A stretch of DNA of 64,000 bases. Source: Streptomyces sp. HSG2. Lineage in GTDB: Bacteria; Actinomycetota; Actinomycetes; Streptomycetales; Streptomycetaceae. The stretch spans positions 2,976,001-3,040,000 of the forward strand of contig NZ_CP066801.1 of assembly GCF_016598575.1 (NCBI RefSeq), in the 5' to 3' direction. Shown in pieces: positions 1 through 8,254 of the stretch. The notes below the pieces were generated by a model. It saw nothing but the letters and a program-made list of their open reading frames with translations, searched no databases and was not told where the DNA came from. The position numbers were made by a program, and so were the translations under genes. Each line of letters begins with the position of its first letter. Position 1 is the stretch's first letter.

Positions 1-83
1 GAGTCCGCCGGCTCTTCGACGTCCACCCGGACCTGGCCTCCGCCACGGCCGACGACGAGGAGCCGCGCCCGCTGTCCGCTTAG
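1..83 (+). CDS. C-terminal end of an unidentified protein (partial)
   Basis: An open frame (codons starting at position 3) runs into the window from the left and stops at the TAG at 81-83. It encodes about 26 residues, beginning VRRLFDVHPDL and ending in an acidic tail DDEEPRPLSA. The codon bias fits a real streptomycete gene end. Too little is present to assign a function. Confidence 0.5.
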   Translation, partial: VRRLFDVHPDLASATADDEEPRPLSA

Positions 84-275
84 GCGCGCCGTCCGGGCGC
101 CCCGGCGGTCCGGATCCGGCGTCCGGGCGACCCGGCCCGTGCCACACTGTTGTCCCGGTTTTCCCCCGGTCTTGGCACAGGCGTGGGTTTCCGGCAACGC
201 GCGGGCCCGCACCGCCGTACGCTCCGTGCAGACACCCCTCACCTCCGACACGACGTAAGGCGGGCCTAGACAGAC
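84..275. other. Intergenic region before the EF-hand gene
   Basis: High-GC spacer of about 190 bases with no plausible gene. No strong Shine-Dalgarno precedes the ATG at 276. The closest -10-like hexamer is TAGACA at 267-272, which would make the transcript nearly leaderless, but this is weak. Confidence 0.3.
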
Positions 276-788
276 ATGGTCAGCAGCGACTACGAACGCC
301 GGATCGCCGCCAGGTTCGCCACCTTCGACCAGGACGGCAACGGCTACATCGACCGACAGGACTTCAGCGGGGCGGCCAAGGCCCTGCTCTCGGAGTTCGG
401 GGTGGCCGCCCGCTCCGACAAGGGGCAGGCCCTCTACGGCGGTGCGGAGGCGTTCTGGCAGGGCATGGCCGGGATCGCGGACCGGGACGGAGACCAGCGC
501 ATCACCCGCGAGGAGTTCGTCACGGGGGCGGTCAAGCGGTTGCGGGACAACCCCGAGCGGTTCGCCGAGATCGCGCGTCCCTTCCTGCACGCGGTCCTCG
601 CTGTCGCCGACGCGGACGGCGACGGGTCGGTCACCGTCCCGGACACCTCCCGGGTGCTCGCCGTCTTCGGCGTTCCCGAGGGGGCCGCCGGCGAGGTGGC
701 CGCCGCCCTCGACGCGGACGGCGACGGCGAGGTCGGCGAGGAGGAGGTCGTCCCGGCCTTCGCCCGCTACTTCACGGTCCCCGAGTAG
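276..788 (+). CDS. EF-hand calcium-binding protein
   Basis: A 170-residue soluble protein with four EF-hand loops: DQDGNGYIDRQDF (18-30), DRDGDQRITREEF near 70, DADGDGSVTVPD near 112 and DADGDGEVGEEE near 149. All four keep the Asp residues at positions 1, 3 and 5 and the loop Gly. Loops 1 and 2 also keep the acidic residue 12, whereas loop 3 ends in an ordinary residue and may bind weakly. There is no signal peptide or membrane segment. The length and spacing match the calerythrin/CabD-type calsymins of streptomycetes, which are thought to buffer or sense Ca2+ in the cytoplasm. The 3' end overlaps the convergent acyl-CoA ligase gene by 22 bases. Confidence 0.9.
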   Translation: MVSSDYERRIAARFATFDQDGNGYIDRQDFSGAAKALLSEFGVAARSDKGQALYGGAEAFWQGMAGIADRDGDQRITREEFVTGAVKRLRDNPERFAEIARPFLHAVLAVADADGDGSVTVPDTSRVLAVFGVPEGAAGEVAAALDADGDGEVGEEEVVPAFARYFTVPE

Positions 789-2272
789 CGTGCGCGCAGG
801 CGGTGCTTGAGCACCTTCCCCAGCGTCCGGCCGCGCGGCAGGGCGTCGACCACCTCCAGTCGCTCGGGGAGCTTGTGCGCCGCCAGCCCCTCCTCGCGTA
901 GTCGGTCGGTCACCTCCGCCAGGGTGGGTGCCGCCGTGCCGGGAGCCAGTGTCACCACGGCGCACACCAGTTCCCCGCGGACCGCGTCCGGCAGGCCGAC
1001 GACCGAGGCCTCGGCGATGCCCGGGTGCCGGTGCAGGAGGTCCTCGACCTCACGGGCCGAGATGTTCTCCCCCTTGCGGATGATCACGTCCTTGAGTCGG
1101 CCGGTGAGGGTCAGGTGCCCGCTGTCCGTGAGGTGCCCGAGGTCGCCGGTGCGCAGGAAGCCGTCCCGGTCGAAGGCCTCCGCGGTCTGGGCGGGGTCGA
1201 GATAGCCTCGGCAGACGGCCGGGCCCCGCAGGCGCACCTCCCCGTCGACGATCCGGATCTCCGTTCCCGCCGCCGGCCGGCCCTCGGTCGACGCCAGGAT
1301 GTCCTCCGGATCGTCCGGCGAGCCCATCGTGATCATCGGGGCCTCCGTCATCCCGTATCCGTGGAGCAGACGCACCCCCATCTCGCGGGTCACCTCGTGA
1401 TGCAGCCTCGGGGGCTTCGGCGCGCCGCCGCCGGCGAGGAGCCGCAGGGTGGGGACCGGCCGCGTGTCCGGGTCCGCGCGTTGCCGGGCGAGGAACATCG
1501 AGTAGAAGGCCGTCGAGCCGCCGGCGATGGTCACTCCGTGGGCGCGGTAGGCGCTCAGCGCCTCGGGGAGGGCGAATCGCTCGACGAGCACGGCCGGGAA
1601 CCCGCGCAGCAGCAGCGCGATCGCGTATTCCGGGCCGCCGACGTGGGCGTAGGGGAAGGCGATGGACCCGACGTCGTCCGTGGTCGGCCGGAGCGCGTGG
1701 GCGAGGCCGGCGCCCGCGGCGAGGAGCGTGTGGTCGGTGTGCAGCACCCCCTTGGGGTCGCCGGTGGTGCCCGAGGTCCAGTGGATCCAGCGGACGGCCG
1801 AGCCGTCCGTCGGGGGAGGGGGCAACGTGGACGGGTCGCCGTCGGGGAGGGTGTCGTAGGCCTCGAACACGCCTGCGGCGCCCAGCCGTCGGGCCATCGC
1901 CGTGTGGTCGTGGCCGCGCCAGGTGCCGGGGATGGCGAGGAAGGCGGCTCCCGAGGCGCGCAGCGCGTGTCCGACCTCGCGGTCCCTCAGCGAGGGGACG
2001 AGGGGCGACTGCACCGCGCCCAGGCGCGAGAGCGCGAACGACAGCAGCACCGTCTCGACGCGGGTGGGCAACTGCCAGGCCACCACGGTGCCGGGTCCAA
2101 CGCCCATGTCGTGCAGTCCGGCGGCCACGCGCTCGGCGCGGCGGAGCAGCGAGGCGCCGGTGAGGACCCGGTCGTCCTGGAGGAACAGGCGGCCTCGAGG
2201 GGTGCGGGAGGCGCGCCGGGAGAGCAGCTCCCACAAGGTGCCGGACGAGTCGAGGCCGTGCGTGTCGGGCAT
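767..2272 (-). CDS. AMP-dependent acyl-CoA synthetase (ANL superfamily)
   Basis: A 501-residue adenylate-forming enzyme, expected to activate a carboxylic acid to its CoA thioester via an acyl-AMP. The core motifs are intact: the P-loop TSGTTGDPKG near 166, GYGMTE near 298, RTGDLG near 370, the hinge GRLKDVIIRKGENIS and a C-terminal GKVLK with the catalytic Lys. The length is usual for medium- or long-chain and cyclohexanecarboxylate-type ligases. The substrate cannot be read from sequence. It is divergent from the amidohydrolase/acyl-CoA dehydrogenase operon. A CTGACG-type palindrome sits 26 bases upstream of the ATG at 2272, so it probably belongs to the same regulon and does the first activation step. 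Confidence 0.88.
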   Translation of the reverse strand: MPDTHGLDSSGTLWELLSRRASRTPRGRLFLQDDRVLTGASLLRRAERVAAGLHDMGVGPGTVVAWQLPTRVETVLLSFALSRLGAVQSPLVPSLRDREVGHALRASGAAFLAIPGTWRGHDHTAMARRLGAAGVFEAYDTLPDGDPSTLPPPPTDGSAVRWIHWTSGTTGDPKGVLHTDHTLLAAGAGLAHALRPTTDDVGSIAFPYAHVGGPEYAIALLLRGFPAVLVERFALPEALSAYRAHGVTIAGGSTAFYSMFLARQRADPDTRPVPTLRLLAGGGAPKPPRLHHEVTREMGVRLLHGYGMTEAPMITMGSPDDPEDILASTEGRPAAGTEIRIVDGEVRLRGPAVCRGYLDPAQTAEAFDRDGFLRTGDLGHLTDSGHLTLTGRLKDVIIRKGENISAREVEDLLHRHPGIAEASVVGLPDAVRGELVCAVVTLAPGTAAPTLAEVTDRLREEGLAAHKLPERLEVVDALPRGRTLGKVLKHRLRARYSGTVK

Positions 2273-2297
2273 GGCGAACTCCTGCGGGGGACCGGAA

Positions 2298-2312
2298 CTG
2301 ACGACGTGTCAC
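2298..2312. promoter_or_regulatory. CTGACG-N3-CGTCAG-type operator, site A
   Basis: Sequence CTGACGACGTGTCAC. It contains TGACG-N3-TGTCA, differing from the window consensus in the right arm. It lies just upstream of the acyl-CoA synthetase start at 2272. Binding by a TetR repressor is inferred. Confidence 0.55.
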
Positions 2313-2341
2313 ATTGGGTGTCGAGAGTAGGAGGCTGAGCC

Positions 2342-2370
2342 TTGCCGGTCCAGGGGGTCCGGGCTAGCCT
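2342..2370 (+). promoter_or_regulatory. Candidate promoter of the amidohydrolase operon
   Basis: TTGCCG (2342-2347) and TAGCCT (2365-2370) are separated by 17 bases, a fair match to the housekeeping sigma consensus of Streptomyces. Transcription would start near 2377, just before the palindrome at 2384-2398, so a bound repressor would block elongation or promoter clearance. Confidence 0.45.
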
Positions 2371-2383
2371 GAGTTCCCGGTAT

Positions 2384-2398
2384 CTGACGCAACGTCAG
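2384..2398. promoter_or_regulatory. CTGACG-N3-CGTCAG operator, site B (perfect)
   Basis: CTGACGCAACGTCAG is a perfect 6+3+6 palindrome, ending 19 bases before the amidohydrolase ATG and downstream of the candidate promoter. It is one of three perfect copies in the window (others at 37546 and 52495). Confidence 0.75.
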
Positions 2399-2417
2399 GT
2401 ACGGCTCGGAGGGGATC

Positions 2418-3728
2418 ATGACGACGACACCGGAGCTTCCCCGCATCGTCAGCGTCGACGACCACGTCATCGAGCCCGCCCACCTCTTCTCGACCTGGCT
2501 GCCGGAGAGATACCGGGACCGGGGGCCACGCCCGCTCACCGCCGGCATCGGGGAACTCGCCTACGTCGGCGGCAAGTACCACTTCACGATGGACCCGGCG
2601 GGCCCCGCCGCCGACTGGTGGGTCTACGAGGACCTCCGTTTCCCCTACAAACGCAACATCGCCGCCGTCGGTTTCACCCGGGACGAGATGACGCTGGAGG
2701 GCATCACCCGCGCGCAGATGCGGCCGGGTTGCTGGGACCCGGCCGAGCGGCTGAGGGACATGGACCTCAACCACGTCGAGGCGTCCCTGTGCTTCCCCAC
2801 CTTCCCGCGCTTTTGCGGGCAGACCTTCGCCGAGGCCCGGGACAAGGAGGTCGCACTGGCCTGTGTGCGCGCGTACAACGACTGGATGGTCGAGGAGTGG
2901 TGCGGGGACAGCGGAGGCCGGTTGATCCCGCTCTGCCTGATCCCCCTGTGGGACGTGGGATTGGCGGTCGCCGAGATCCGACGGAACGCCGCGCGGGGAG
3001 TCCGGGCCGTCACCTTCTCGGAGATCCCCACCCACCTCGGGCTGCCCTCGATCCACTCCGGCTACTGGGACCCCTTCTTCGCCGTCTGCGAGGACACCGG
3101 GACCGTCGTGAGCATGCACATCGGCTCCAGCTCCCAGATGCCCGCCGCTTCCCCGGACGCCCCGCCCGCCGTCCAGGCCGCCCTCTCCTTCAACAACGCC
3201 ATGGCCTCGATGGCCGACTTCCTCTTCAGCGGCGTCCTGGTCCGGTTCCCGCGGCTCCGGCTCGCCTACGCCGAGGGGCAGATGGGCTGGATCCCCTACG
3301 CGTTGGAGCGCGCCGACGCCGTCTGGGCCGAGCACCGGGCCTGGGGCGGGGTGCGCGACACCGTCCCAGAGCCGCCGTCGAGCTACTACTACCGGCAGAT
3401 CTACTGCTGCTTCTTCCGCGATCTGCACGGAGTCGCCTCCCTGGACGCCGTCGGCCGGGACAACGCCACCTTCGAGACCGACTACCCGCACGTCGACTCC
3501 ACCTTCCCGCACACCAGGGAGGTCGCCCTGGAACACACGCGGGGTCTCGACGACGAGACGGTGTGGAAGCTCCTGCGCGGCAACGCCATCCGGATGCTCG
3601 GCCTCGATCTCGACGCCGACCGGGTCGCGAACGCGGCTCCGGTCCGGTCCCCCGAAACGGCCCGGAGCCGTTCCGGTGAGCCGGGGGCCGGGCCGGGGGC
3701 CGGACCGACGGCGACCCAGGCGCTCTGA
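2418..3728 (+). CDS. Amidohydrolase-2 family metal-dependent hydrolase
   Basis: A 436-residue TIM-barrel protein of the amidohydrolase-2 (ACMSD-like) family. The N-terminal SVDDHVIEP motif (about 11-19) carries the first metal ligands. Further signatures are MHIGSS near 233 and FETDYPHVDSTFP near 353-365, with the late Asp/His. Family members decarboxylate or hydrolyse ring-derived acids, and the exact reaction here is unknown. GGAGGGG lies 6 bases before the ATG. The protein is a paralogue of the hydrolase at 52530-53759: long identical stretches include the DWWVYEDL-type and PTFPRFCGQTF segments. Its last 30 residues, rich in Gly, Pro and Ala, have no counterpart there. Stop and next start overlap (TGATG), so it is translationally coupled to the acyl-CoA dehydrogenase. 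Confidence 0.88.
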   Translation: MTTTPELPRIVSVDDHVIEPAHLFSTWLPERYRDRGPRPLTAGIGELAYVGGKYHFTMDPAGPAADWWVYEDLRFPYKRNIAAVGFTRDEMTLEGITRAQMRPGCWDPAERLRDMDLNHVEASLCFPTFPRFCGQTFAEARDKEVALACVRAYNDWMVEEWCGDSGGRLIPLCLIPLWDVGLAVAEIRRNAARGVRAVTFSEIPTHLGLPSIHSGYWDPFFAVCEDTGTVVSMHIGSSSQMPAASPDAPPAVQAALSFNNAMASMADFLFSGVLVRFPRLRLAYAEGQMGWIPYALERADAVWAEHRAWGGVRDTVPEPPSSYYYRQIYCCFFRDLHGVASLDAVGRDNATFETDYPHVDSTFPHTREVALEHTRGLDDETVWKLLRGNAIRMLGLDLDADRVANAAPVRSPETARSRSGEPGAGPGAGPTATQAL

Positions 3729-4864
3729 TGGACCTCGCGGACACCGCTCGGGACGCGGAGTTCCGTGCCGGACTGCGCGCCTGGCTGGCGGGGGCGCTCG
3801 CCACCGCGCCCCCTGCCCCGCCCGCGCACGACTGGCCCGCGCGCCGCGCCCACGACCTCGGGTGGCAACGACGGTTGTACGACGCCGGCTACGGCGACGT
3901 GCACTGGGACGCCACGCCGGCCCGCCGGTTGATCTTCCTTGAGGAGACCGAGCGGGCCGGCGCCCCCTACGTGGGGGCCGGCTTCGTCGGGCTGCTGCAC
4001 GCCGGACCGACGATCGCCGCGGAGGGAACGCCCGAGCAGCGCGAACGCTGGCTGCCGGCGATCCTGCGCGGTGAGGAGGTGTGGTGCCAGGGCTTCAGCG
4101 AACCGGAGGCCGGCTCGGACCTCGCGGCGCTGCGCACCCGGGCCCGACGCGACGGGGACCACTACGTGGTGACCGGCGCCAAGACGTGGACCTCGCACGC
4201 GCAGATCGCCGACTGGTGCGAACTGCTGGCGCGCACCGACCCGGACGCCCCCCGGCACCGGGGCATCAGCTGGCTGGCCCTGCCGATGGACGCGCCCGGG
4301 GTCACCGTTCGGCCCCTGCGCACCCTGGCCGGCTCGACCGAGTTCGCCCAGCTCTTCCTGGACGAGGTGCGGGTACCCGTGCGCAACCGCGTCGGGGCGG
4401 AGCACGACGGGTGGCGGGTCAGCCAGGTCACCCTGGGTTTCGAACGCGGCACGGCCTTCGCCGGGGAAGTGGTGGCGTGCCGAAGGACACTCGGCGAGAT
4501 CGCCGCCGAGGCCCGGCGTGTCGGCCGTTGGGAGGAGGACCCCGTGACCCGTCGGCGTCTGGGCCGACTGCACGCGGAGTTCCGGGCGCTGTGGCGCCTC
4601 GTCCAGTGGAACGTCGGCGCCGCGGAGGCGGGCGGCGGCGTGCCGGGCGTCCGCGGCTCGATCTTCAAGCTCCGCTACGCGCGCGCCCGTCAGGCGCTGT
4701 ACGACGCCGCGGCCGACGTCCTCGGCGCCGACAGCCTCGACCTCGACTGGCCGTGGACGCCGGAGCGCCTGTCCTCGCTGTCCTACACGATCGCCGCCGG
4801 GACCTCGGAGATACAGCTCGGCATCATCGCCGAGCGCGGCCTCGGCCTGCCGAAGGGGCGGTGA
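3728..4864 (+). CDS. Acyl-CoA dehydrogenase, first of an adjacent pair
   Basis: A 378-residue flavoprotein of the acyl-CoA dehydrogenase fold, predicted to introduce an alpha,beta double bond into an acyl-CoA using FAD. Visible motifs are the FAD/substrate loop GFSEPEAGSD near 120, VTGAKTWTS near 150 and the C-terminal SYTIAAGTSEIQ that closes the fold. It overlaps the amidohydrolase stop by one base and is followed after 6 bases by a second, shorter dehydrogenase. In actinobacterial steroid side-chain catabolism such adjacent pairs (for example FadE28-FadE29) form alpha2beta2 heterotetramers with one complete site per pair. The same arrangement is plausible here, but the substrate is not known. 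Confidence 0.9.
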   Translation: MDLADTARDAEFRAGLRAWLAGALATAPPAPPAHDWPARRAHDLGWQRRLYDAGYGDVHWDATPARRLIFLEETERAGAPYVGAGFVGLLHAGPTIAAEGTPEQRERWLPAILRGEEVWCQGFSEPEAGSDLAALRTRARRDGDHYVVTGAKTWTSHAQIADWCELLARTDPDAPRHRGISWLALPMDAPGVTVRPLRTLAGSTEFAQLFLDEVRVPVRNRVGAEHDGWRVSQVTLGFERGTAFAGEVVACRRTLGEIAAEARRVGRWEEDPVTRRRLGRLHAEFRALWRLVQWNVGAAEAGGGVPGVRGSIFKLRYARARQALYDAAADVLGADSLDLDWPWTPERLSSLSYTIAAGTSEIQLGIIAERGLGLPKGR

Positions 4865-4870
4865 GCAGGG

Positions 4871-5818
4871 GTGCCGTTCCGGCTCACCGACGACCAGCAC
4901 TCGCTCCGGCGCGCCGTGCGGGACCTCCTCGCGCGGCGCTGGGGGCCCGAGCAGCTTCGGCGCGCGGCGGAGGGGCCGCCGGTCCTCGACCGGGAGCTGT
5001 GGGGGGCTCTCGGGGCGATGGGCGTCTTCTCGCTCCGGTCGCCGCGGGCGGCGGGCGGGGCGGGACTGGGGCTGCCGGAGGCGACGCTGGTCTTCGAGGA
5101 GATCGGCCGGGCGCTGCTGCCCGGCCCCCTGGTGGCCACCCATCTCGCCGCCGGGGCGGTGCCGGGAGCCGCGAGCGGGCACACCGTGGTGACGACGGTG
5201 ACCGGCGGCAGCCTGGTGGAGTGGTGGGAGGAGGCGGACGCCCTGTGGCCGGTGCCGGGCGGCGCCGAGAGCGAGGGGGTTCGGCCGAGGGCGGCGCTGC
5301 CGGACGCGGTCGCCCTGCGTTCGGTGGACCCGTCGACCCCGTTGCACCGGGTGCGGTCGGGTGGGTCGGGAGGCGGCTTGGGGCCGGAGGCCTGGCCCGA
5401 CTCGGTCGGCGTCCTGCTGACCGCCGCCGAACAACTCGGCTCGGCCGATCACTGTCGCGGGCTGGCCGTGCAACACGCCCGGACACGAGAACAGTTCGGC
5501 CGGCCGATCGGGGCGTTCCAGGCGGTCGCCCACCGGTGCGCCGAGATGCTGGTGCGGACCGAGACGGCCCGCGTCGCCGTGTACGCCGCCGCGGTCACCG
5601 GGGACCCGGTGGACGTCGCCGCGGCCCGGCTGCTGGCCGACGAGGCCGCCGTCGGGTGCGCGAGGGACTGCCTACAGGTGTTCGGCGGCATGGGGTTCAC
5701 CTGGGAGTCCGAGGTTCATCTTCGGCTGAAACGCGCCTGGGTGCGGGCCCGTCGCTGTGGGCCGGTCGAGCGGAGCGAGGAGGTCCTGGCGGAGGGACTC
5801 GGGGAGGGCGGCGGCTGA
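4871..5818 (+). CDS. Acyl-CoA dehydrogenase-like protein, second of the pair
   Basis: A 315-residue acyl-CoA dehydrogenase relative starting at GTG. It keeps the N-terminal helical domain (FRLTDDQHSLRRAVRDLL) and the C-terminal domain with the FAD-binding ARTREQFGRPIGAFQAV segment (about 197-213) and VFGGMGFTWE. The middle beta domain is abbreviated, which explains the short length compared with about 380 for the family. That is typical of the partner subunit in heteromeric dehydrogenases such as FadE28/FadE29. It is the last gene of the operon and is followed by about 500 bases without a clear gene. Confidence 0.85.
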   Translation: MPFRLTDDQHSLRRAVRDLLARRWGPEQLRRAAEGPPVLDRELWGALGAMGVFSLRSPRAAGGAGLGLPEATLVFEEIGRALLPGPLVATHLAAGAVPGAASGHTVVTTVTGGSLVEWWEEADALWPVPGGAESEGVRPRAALPDAVALRSVDPSTPLHRVRSGGSGGGLGPEAWPDSVGVLLTAAEQLGSADHCRGLAVQHARTREQFGRPIGAFQAVAHRCAEMLVRTETARVAVYAAAVTGDPVDVAAARLLADEAAVGCARDCLQVFGGMGFTWESEVHLRLKRAWVRARRCGPVERSEEVLAEGLGEGGG

Positions 5819-5892
5819 TCGGCCCATCCCGTCGGGCCGTGCCGGAAGGGTCGGCCACGCGGTCCCGTTCCGTCACCCGGGGGGTCACGGAG

Positions 5893-5910
5893 CGTCGACA
5901 CGGGTCGACG
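5893..5910. repeat. Inverted repeat, 7-bp stem
   Basis: CGTCGAC and GTCGACG are separated by ACGG. It lies 75 bases beyond the acyl-CoA dehydrogenase stop. It could be a weak terminator or a binding site, and no T-run follows. Confidence 0.35.
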
Positions 5911-5937
5911 GCGGGCGAGTGCCGGGCGAGGGCCCCG

Positions 5938-6129
5938 TCACGCCCTGGAGTCGGCCCCGCGCTCCGGTACCTTGTGGTGGATGCGAGTGGTCCCGAGCGC
6001 GAAGATCGCCGGGGTCGCCCTCGGGGCGGCTCCGCCGCCGCCCGCGTGTGCCGTTTCCCGCAGGGGCGAACGGCGGTGCGGGGGTGCTGCCGCCGGTCCG
6101 CGCGAAGAGCGTCGCACAGTATGCCGCAC
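5938..6129 (-). CDS. Doubtful small basic ORF
   Basis: A 63-residue ORF starting at GTG with a good Shine-Dalgarno (GAAGGAG, 5 bases before the start), beginning MRHTVRRSSRG. The protein is rich in Arg, Pro and Ala, with no recognisable domain and an amino-acid mix typical of spurious high-GC frames. Only the ribosome site supports it. Confidence 0.2.
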   Translation of the reverse strand: MRHTVRRSSRGPAAAPPHRRSPLRETAHAGGGGAAPRATPAIFALGTTRIHHKVPERGADSRA

Positions 6130-6321
6130 GGATACTCCTTCGCGCTGGAATATGCCCGAAGCGCTTGTTGGGGTGACTGTACGTCAACGATGCTGTGCGC
6201 GAGGGAGTTCACGTTCCGTGACTCCCGCCCAGGGTCGTCGTCCCGCGCAGGCGGGAACCGACCGCGATCGTGACCCTCATGAGGCGCGAGCCTTCGTGTC
6301 CGCCGGTTCGGATGGTGAGCG

Positions 6322-6792
6322 GTGCAGGTGCTTCGAGTGCAGTTGGAGATCCGCCCCGACCCCACGGAGGTCGCCCGGGCCCGCCGCTGGGCGCGGTCCC
6401 GGCTCGTCGGCTCCGGGATAGCGGCCGACGAACCGCTCGTCGAGTCGCTCGTGCTGCTGGTCTCCGAGCTGGTCACCAACGCCGTGGTGCACACCCGGCG
6501 GCCCGCCACCCTCGGGCTTGCCCTGCCGCGCCGGCCGTCGGCGCACGCCACCGTCCGCCTGGAGGTGGTCGACGCGGGCGAACGCGCCCCCGAGCCGCGT
6601 CGGGTGGGCCCCGGGGACACGGGAGGTCGGGGCCTCGCTCTGGTCGAGGAACTCGCCGACCGATGGGGGTGGGCCCGCGAGGGCGGCGGCAAGCGCGTCT
6701 GGTGCGAGCTCGACCGGTGCGCCGAGCACGCGGAGTCCCTCCCCGGGTCGGGCCCGGTGTCCTACGGAGGTCTGGCCTACGAGGCGGTGTGA
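6322..6792 (+). CDS. ATP-binding protein, SpoIIAB/RsbW-like histidine-kinase-type ATPase
   Basis: A 156-residue protein with the GHKL/HATPase_c_2 fold. The N box is visible as LLVSELVTNAVVH (about 46-58), the G1 box as EVVDAGERAP (about 77-86) and the G2 box as GGRGLALVEELADRWG (about 98-113). It contains no kinase dimerisation domain and no membrane segment. Streptomycetes encode many such stand-alone proteins, which act as anti-sigma factors or as partners of small DUF397/HTH regulators. No sigma or anti-anti-sigma gene is adjacent, so its target cannot be named. The GTG start at 6322 is the first start codon in frame. Confidence 0.85.
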   Translation: MQVLRVQLEIRPDPTEVARARRWARSRLVGSGIAADEPLVESLVLLVSELVTNAVVHTRRPATLGLALPRRPSAHATVRLEVVDAGERAPEPRRVGPGDTGGRGLALVEELADRWGWAREGGGKRVWCELDRCAEHAESLPGSGPVSYGGLAYEAV

Positions 6793-7246
6793 GCCCCGAC
6801 CGGTCCCGGGCTCGCCCCCGGCGGGGGCCGGTCCGTGCGGCCCGCGCCCGGGCCGGCCCCCGCCTGTGCCGTTCGCCCGTCGCCCGGACCGGGCGACACG
6901 GCCTTCCCGCGTCCCGGCGGTGCCCGGACGCGCGCCGGGTGTGCATCCGTGCGCGTCCTTGGCCCTCCTCGCGGACGCCCAATCCGCGCAGGGGTGTTGA
7001 CGGGCCGAAGTGGGCTGATCACTCTGGTGTTCAGTGATTCGCCGCGAGGGGACGGCAAGGGTTCGGTGACGGGGATCCTCGCCGCGTGCGAGTCGTGACG
7101 CCGCGCCGGGCGTCGGGACCGGGGGGTCCGGGGCCGGGTGCGGAGTCGGGGGAAGAGGGGGGTGGGGTCGGTGGCGGCGGGCGGTGCCGCGCTCGGGGCG
7201 GACAGCGCCGCGTCGCCGACCCTGGCTCGACGACGGAGGTGGCCGC
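6793..7246. other. Intergenic region, about 450 bases
   Basis: Very GC-rich tract between two convergent genes. The candidate frames here have shadow-like composition, and nothing convincing is seen. Confidence 0.4.
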
Positions 7247-8173
7247 TCAGAGCACCGCCACCGGGGCGACCGGCGATCCGGTGGCGCCGGCGAACGGCTC
7301 CGGCGTGGCGGTGAGCAGGAAGGCGTGGCGGCGCTCCTCGGCGCAGACCGAGGACAACTCCTCCAGATCCCAGTTCTGTCCCTGGAGCATGCCCATCTCC
7401 ACCAGGTGCAGCGCGTGGACGGGGAGCCAGAGCCCAGGGATCTCGGGCGGGACGATCTCGAAGGTGAGCGTGTCCGCCGCCACGGCCGCGACGTCCCTGG
7501 CGTGGAACCACTCCGGGGTCCGCAGCGACAGCCCCGGCGAGGGGTGGGCGTAGCCCTGCCGGTCCCCGTCGAGGAGCAACCGGACATGCCCGGTCCGTAC
7601 CAGCACCACGTCGCCGGCGCCGACGCGGACGCCCGCCGACTCCTCGGCGGCCTCCAGGTCCTCGGGGGTGACCACCCGGTCCCCGGCCAGCCGAGTCACC
7701 CCCAGCGCGCGGGCGACGTCGAGGAGCACCCCGCGCGCGACGAGACTCCGGACGACCCCGATGCCCCCGAACCCGGCTCCGTCGTGCGCGGTGACGGTGT
7801 CGGCGGGGCGGCCGTTGTAGAGCAGCCCGGAATGGGAGACGTGCGCCAACGCGTCCCAGTGGGTCGCCGCCTGGAGCCCCATGGTCACCACGTCGTCGCT
7901 GTACGCCACCGCGGCGGGCCCGAAGACCTCCTGGTTGATCCGCGTCATCACGTGCAGGGGGTCGATCCGGCCCGGGATCACCCCGGTCTGCACCCCGTCC
8001 CGGCGCAGCGGCAGCGCCAATGGGACGCGTCGTCCGACGCGCACGCTGCCGGCCGCCTCGCGAACCGTCGCGTCGGTGACGAGGTTCAGGGTGCCGATCT
8101 CGTCGTCGGCCCCCCAACGACCCCAGTTGTTCACTCGATCCGCGATCTCGCGGAACTCCCTCGGCAGCGACAC
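7247..8173 (-). CDS. Cyclase family protein (kynurenine-formamidase-like metal hydrolase)
   Basis: A 308-residue protein of the cyclase/KynB-like fold (PF04199). The metal motif is HWDALAHV near 108-115 (His-x-Asp-x3-His). HDGAGFGGIGVVRSLVARGVLLDVA and GDVVLVRTGH follow, as in longer family members. These enzymes hydrolyse amide or lactone bonds in small aromatic or polyketide-derived substrates with a divalent metal. The GTG start is supported by GGGGAGG 5-6 bases upstream. It is divergent from the SDR at 8255 with an 81-base gap that includes an AT-rich TAAAAT. The gene probably belongs to the neighbouring catabolic set, but no shared operator was found here. Confidence 0.85.
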   Translation of the reverse strand: MSLPREFREIADRVNNWGRWGADDEIGTLNLVTDATVREAAGSVRVGRRVPLALPLRRDGVQTGVIPGRIDPLHVMTRINQEVFGPAAVAYSDDVVTMGLQAATHWDALAHVSHSGLLYNGRPADTVTAHDGAGFGGIGVVRSLVARGVLLDVARALGVTRLAGDRVVTPEDLEAAEESAGVRVGAGDVVLVRTGHVRLLLDGDRQGYAHPSPGLSLRTPEWFHARDVAAVAADTLTFEIVPPEIPGLWLPVHALHLVEMGMLQGQNWDLEELSSVCAEERRHAFLLTATPEPFAGATGSPVAPVAVL

Positions 8174-8254
8174 GAATCCCTCCCCGGGTCTTGTCCACCG
8201 TCCCCGGCCGCCTAAAATCTAACGGGGCATCAGAAACCTGGGGAAGGGGCCGGC

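Larger units (their letters stand above)
5819..6321. other. Intergenic region, about 500 bases
   Basis: No gene with convincing coding bias is seen. The stretch holds an inverted repeat (5893-5910), a doubtful small minus-strand ORF (5938-6129), and a comparatively AT-rich segment at about 6130-6200 that probably carries the promoter of the ATPase gene at 6322. Confidence 0.4.

Noticed and set aside
3482..5533. Very long minus-strand frame (683 codons) opposite the acyl-CoA dehydrogenases
   Set aside because: Arg/Pro/Gly-rich with no domain. It is the antisense shadow of two well-supported genes, and other frames of 400-940 codons (for example 4081-6273, 10785-13610 and 12511-15000) are rejected for the same reason.
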